From Phycisphaerae bacterium (GTDB lineage: Bacteria > Planctomycetota > Phycisphaerae > Sedimentisphaerales > Anaerohalosphaeraceae): a stretch of 8,351 nt of DNA. The notes under the pieces were generated by a model. The model did no database searches. It was not told the origin of the DNA and was given only the letters and a program-made list of their open reading frames with translations. Below, piece by piece: positions 5,199-8,351 of the stretch. How positions within the stretch are numbered: the first letter of the stretch is position 1; every line of letters begins with the position of its first letter. The position numbers were made by a program, and so were the translations under genes. Where the stretch lies: NCBI GenBank assembly GCA_021736615.1, contig JAIPFN010000261.1, positions 1-8,351 of the forward strand. The letters are read 5' to 3'.

Positions 5199-7970
5199 TT
5201 ACAGCTTTCTTTCGAGTTCAAAAATCTCAAATGCCTCGAAGACGTCTCCGACCTTAATATCGTCGAAGCCTGCTATCTTTATACCGCATTCCAGGCCCGC
5301 TTTGACTTCACGAACATCTTCTTTGAAATGCTTGAGCGAATCGATGGAACATTTTTCTCTGATGACGATATTGTTCCTGATAAGCCTGAGTTTGGCGTCT
5401 CTCATTATCACACCGTTATTGACCAAGCAGCCTGCGATTGTACCGACACGCGAATGCCTGAACGTATTGCGAACGGTAAGACGTCCGACCTGTTTTTCCT
5501 CGAACTTCGCTTCAAGCATACCAAGCATCGCGTCTTTTACATCTTCGGTAATACGGTAGATAATGTTGTAGAGCCTGATAGCGACGCCGCGAGAATCTGC
5601 GATTTCCTTGACGTTTTCATCGGCGATAACATTAAAGCCGATGATGATGGCACCGGAAGCCTCTGCGAGAACGACGTCACCTTCGTTAACTCCACCGACA
5701 GCTGAGTGAAGTATCTTGACCTTTACTTCTTCGGTGCTCAGGTCGGTAAGGTATTTGATCAGAACGTCGACAGATCCCTGGACGTCTGCTTTTATGATAA
5801 GGTTTAATTCCTTAATGTTGCCTGCTTCTATCTGGCTGAAGAGGTTTTCAAGCGTAACCTTCGATTTACGTGCAAGCGACTGCTCTCTCATGAGCATCCT
5901 GTTCTGCTCGGCAATGTTCTTGGCACGGTTGATGTCGTCGACGACGAAGAATCTGTCACCTGCCTGTGGAACGTCGCTAAGACCGGAAATCTCGATAGCC
6001 ATAGAACTGGTAGCTTTTTTGATCGACCGGCCGTTCGGGTTTTTCATAGTACGAACGCGACCGTAGCCGCTGCCGGCAAGAACGATGTCACCTTTTTTTA
6101 TCTGGCCCTCTTTAATAAGCAGCGTAGCTACAGGACCCTGCGTAGAACTCATCTTTGACTCCACGACCCAACCGGTCGCAGAAATCGTCGAATCCGCCTT
6201 GAAGTCCTTAAGCTCTGCGATGTAGTCAAGATGCTCGATAAGCTCTTCGATACCTTCGCCGGTAACCGCACTTGTCTTTACGATCTCGGTATTACCGCTC
6301 CACTCGGCGGGGGTAAGTTCGTGCTCTGCGAGCTGACCGTAAATCCTGTTAATGTCAACGCCCGGAAGATCGATCTTGTTAAGAGCGACGATTATCTCTA
6401 CACCGGCAGCCTTTGCGTGATGGATTGCCTCGATGGTCTGGGGCATAAGTCCGTCGTCAGCAGCGACGACGAGAACGACAACGTCTGTCATGTTGGCACC
6501 GCGTGCACGCATTGCGGTAAACGCTTCGTGACCCGGCGTATCGAGGAAAGTGATCTTATGACCTTTCCACTCAACCTGGTGCGCACCGATGTGCTGGGTG
6601 ATCCCGCCGGCTTCGCCTTCGGCGACGCTGGTCGAACGTATTCTGTCAAGCAGACTGGTTTTACCATGGTCAACGTGGCCGAGCATGGTAATGACAGGAG
6701 GACGCCTTTCAAGCTTTGCCTTTTCCCTGCTGTCGAATTCTGCTCCTATGGCCTGCTGCAAGGTCTGTTTCAGGTCGACTGTAAGTTCTGTTCCAAGATC
6801 CAGGGCAACCATTTCGGCAACTTCGGCATCAATGACCTGATTGGCCGTTGCCATCACACCCATACCCAGGAGCTTGCTGATGATCTCGCCTGTCTTTGCG
6901 GAGATCGCTGCTGAAAGATCCTTAACAGTGATCGGCTCGGATATTGTCGCTTTTTCCGGACGATGAGCGGCTGCCATCTCGGCGTGAGACCTTTTGCCTT
7001 CAACCCTTCTTGAAGGTCTTGCCCTTCCCGTTTCACCCCGGGCAGCAGCAAGCCGTGCGCGTCTGTCTTCCATATCACGCGCACGCATCCTGGTGGCAGC
7101 CTTGGGCTTTTTGACTCCATCGGCAACACCGACGTTCTCGTTCTTTTTCTTGCCCCTGCCGCGTCCCTTGCCTCTGCCGCCAACGCCGGTATCGCCAACT
7201 GAAGGAACACTGGGTATTAAAGGCTGAGTAACCGGACTATCATAACGCGGCCTACTCTGCTGGCGAGGTCTTCTTGGACGAACAGTTTCATCCAGATCGA
7301 CCTCTTCAACGCGAATTACACGGGGACCGGCTAGTTTGGCAGGCTTAGGCTTGGTAAGCATAGGACCTGCTGGAACAATGACCTCTGGTTCCGGAGGCTT
7401 AGCGGCAACGGGAGCTTTCGGTTTGGCAGGGGTTGGTTTTCCTTTAACCTCTTCTTCAGCCTCTAAAGCTTCCACTTCAACTGGTGCCTGTGCTTCTGCT
7501 GATGACTCTACCTCTTGCTGTTCGGTTTCAACAGTTTCCTGAATGCCTTCTTCGACTGCTTGCTCTGTATCGGCAGCAGGCTCAGCGAGAGCTTCAGCCT
7601 CTTCTGTAACAACTCGTTTTCTAGGTTTACGAACCGAGCCTTCTATAGCCACTGCGGCCATTTTTTTTGTTCTTTTCGGCTTGGCAGTGACAGGTTTTGT
7701 AGTCAACTTTTCCTCAGCCTCGGCGGCCTCTGCATCTTTTTCAGCCTTGATTCTTACCGTGTCAAGGTCGACGCGTTTGGAAGTTTCGACTGTAGTATTA
7801 TGCTCGCCCTCGCTAAACCATTCGCGAATTGTCGCGGCCAAACCGATAGAGATCGTTGCCATGTGATTCTTGATGTCCAGACCTTCAGCCTGGCACTTGT
7901 CAACGATGGCCTTGCTTTTTACGCCTAATTCCTTGGCGAGTAGATGTACTCTTGTAGTACTTTTTGCCAA
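5199..7970 (-). CDS. infB: Translation initiation factor IF-2
   Basis: IF-2 is the GTPase that brings initiator tRNA to the 30S subunit and promotes subunit joining. In 923 residues the domains are an N-terminal IF2_N module (about 6-55, [19 protein letters not shown]), a long disordered linker (56-340: acidic Glu/Ala, then Pro/Lys/Ala, then a [12 protein letters not shown] basic patch at 265-276), and a second IF2_N module (346-400). The G domain has G1 GHVDHGKT 431-438, G2 GITQH 456-460, G3 DTPGH 477-481, G4 NKID 531-534 and G5 SA 567-568. Domains II, III and IV follow (about 595-923), including [13 protein letters not shown] (725-737). The start is TTG at 7970-7968 with GGAG seven bases upstream; an in-frame TAA lies just upstream and no ATG precedes the conserved N-terminus. 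It follows nusA by 85 bases in the standard order. The linker is long but not abnormal for the family. Confidence 0.97.
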   Translation of the reverse strand: MAKSTTRVHLLAKELGVKSKAIVDKCQAEGLDIKNHMATISIGLAATIREWFSEGEHNTTVETSKRVDLDTVRIKAEKDAEAAEAEEKLTTKPVTAKPKRTKKMAAVAIEGSVRKPRKRVVTEEAEALAEPAADTEQAVEEGIQETVETEQQEVESSAEAQAPVEVEALEAEEEVKGKPTPAKPKAPVAAKPPEPEVIVPAGPMLTKPKPAKLAGPRVIRVEEVDLDETVRPRRPRQQSRPRYDSPVTQPLIPSVPSVGDTGVGGRGKGRGRGKKKNENVGVADGVKKPKAATRMRARDMEDRRARLAAARGETGRARPSRRVEGKRSHAEMAAAHRPEKATISEPITVKDLSAAISAKTGEIISKLLGMGVMATANQVIDAEVAEMVALDLGTELTVDLKQTLQQAIGAEFDSREKAKLERRPPVITMLGHVDHGKTSLLDRIRSTSVAEGEAGGITQHIGAHQVEWKGHKITFLDTPGHEAFTAMRARGANMTDVVVLVVAADDGLMPQTIEAIHHAKAAGVEIIVALNKIDLPGVDINRIYGQLAEHELTPAEWSGNTEIVKTSAVTGEGIEELIEHLDYIAELKDFKADSTISATGWVVESKMSSTQGPVATLLIKEGQIKKGDIVLAGSGYGRVRTMKNPNGRSIKKATSSMAIEISGLSDVPQAGDRFFVVDDINRAKNIAEQNRMLMREQSLARKSKVTLENLFSQIEAGNIKELNLIIKADVQGSVDVLIKYLTDLSTEEVKVKILHSAVGGVNEGDVVLAEASGAIIIGFNVIADENVKEIADSRGVAIRLYNIIYRITEDVKDAMLGMLEAKFEEKQVGRLTVRNTFRHSRVGTIAGCLVNNGVIMRDAKLRLIRNNIVIREKCSIDSLKHFKEDVREVKAGLECGIKIAGFDDIKVGDVFEAFEIFELERKL

Positions 7971-8007
7971 CCAGATTCTCCGATCTTCTAATTACTCGAT
8001 TTCATTC

Positions 8008-8038
8008 AAAAAACGATACGGCCTCGCCTGCAAGGCCG
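8008..8038 (-). terminator. Terminator-like hairpin between nusA and infB (possible attenuator)
   Basis: Read on the minus strand, CGGCCT and AGGCCG (plus bases 8033-8038 and 8019-8024) form a G+C-rich 6-bp stem with an 8-base loop. After five further bases comes a run of six T (plus bases 8008-8013). This is the general layout of an intrinsic terminator, though the T-run is a little distant from the stem. It lies inside the nusA-infB intercistronic gap, so if active it would be a partial terminator or attenuator adjusting infB expression relative to nusA. Confidence 0.45.
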
Positions 8039-8055
8039 AATCAACCAACTATAAA

Positions 8056-8351
8056 CTAATCTAATGACTCACCCTTGCCGGCATCTAATATGCTTTCTGC
8101 CTGTTTCTTTTTCTTTTCAGCAGCGAGGAGCTTGGCTTTCTCAGCGGCTGCAAGAACTAACTTTGCGGCAAGATCCTTCTCGACACCGAGTTCTTCGACA
8201 AGCGGTCCGGTTCCGACCTCTTCGAGGTCCAGGACGGAAATAATTCCAAGTGCCAGAAGGTCATCGACGAAATTGTCGCTGACACCTTCGACCTCGGAAA
8301 CACAACCGGCAAGAAGTTCAACGCCGTTGTTATATTCCTTTGGAGTGAGAA
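8056..8351 (-). CDS. nusA: Transcription elongation/termination factor NusA (C-terminal 98 codons, cut by window edge)
   Basis: The visible 98 codons end at a TAG (8058-8056). They read LTPKEYNNGVELLAG, then VSEVEGVSDNFVDDLLALG, SVLDLEEVGTGPLVEELG and a charged Lys/Ala tail ending AGKGESLD. This pattern, an acidic pair of short helices around 'LLALGIISVLDLEEV', matches the helix-hairpin-helix repeats found C-terminal to the S1-KH-KH core of many bacterial NusA proteins. The S1 and KH domains lie outside the window. NusA binds RNA polymerase and the nascent transcript and affects pausing, termination and antitermination. The assignment rests on this tail plus its position immediately before infB and rbfA, the conserved nusA-infB-rbfA order. 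On sequence alone the C-terminal fragment would be less certain. Confidence 0.85.
   Translation of the reverse strand, partial: LTPKEYNNGVELLAGCVSEVEGVSDNFVDDLLALGIISVLDLEEVGTGPLVEELGVEKDLAAKLVLAAAEKAKLLAAEKKKKQAESILDAGKGESLD

Noticed and set aside
4989..5705. Plus-strand 238-codon open frame opposite infB
   Set aside because: It lies antisense to the clearly conserved C-terminal domains of IF-2 and the infB-rbfA junction, and resembles no family I know.
6231..6914. Plus-strand 227-codon open frame opposite the IF-2 G domain
   Set aside because: Antisense shadow of the conserved GTPase domain; codon bias of the true gene explains the lack of stops.

Overview
The window reads as an ordinary chromosomal housekeeping region from a bacterium of moderate GC content. 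Several traits fit Planctomycetota, possibly Phycisphaerae: a lysine/alanine-rich histone H1-like tail on a chromosome-encoded protein, a long IF-2 linker, A+T-rich intergenic repeat relics, and hisG placed downstream of rbfA. The taxon is inferred from protein style and recall, not from a marker gene search.

Layout. Minus strand, 1-341: the N-terminus of the Tex RNA-binding protein, running off the left edge. Minus strand, 477-547: tRNA-Gln(CUG). Plus strand, 770-1750: a tRNA-dihydrouridine synthase, the only plus-strand protein gene I support. It converges on yebC, with a bidirectional terminator-like hairpin at 1871-1902 between them. The rest is minus strand, in transcription order from the right edge: nusA (C-terminal part only), infB, rbfA, an unnamed HhH-GPD-like protein with an H1-like tail, hisG, then yebC after a 206-base gap.

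nusA-infB-rbfA is the classical transcription/translation operon: transcription elongation factor, initiation factor IF-2 and 30S maturation factor. It continues with short gaps (64, 19 and 16 bases) into the H1-tailed protein and hisG, so a histidine-biosynthesis enzyme probably shares its transcript. Both infB and hisG start at TTG, each supported by a good Shine-Dalgarno sequence. The gap between hisG and yebC holds two adjacent repeat relics, so yebC may be transcribed separately.

I see no CRISPR array, transposase, phage gene, toxin-antitoxin pair or defence system. The items most worth a second look are the HhH-GPD-like/H1-tail fusion, the orphan hisG attached to the infB operon, the composite intergenic repeat, and a possible attenuator hairpin between nusA and infB. 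No gene-free stretch exceeds 300 bases; the longest is 548-769 (222 bases), described below.
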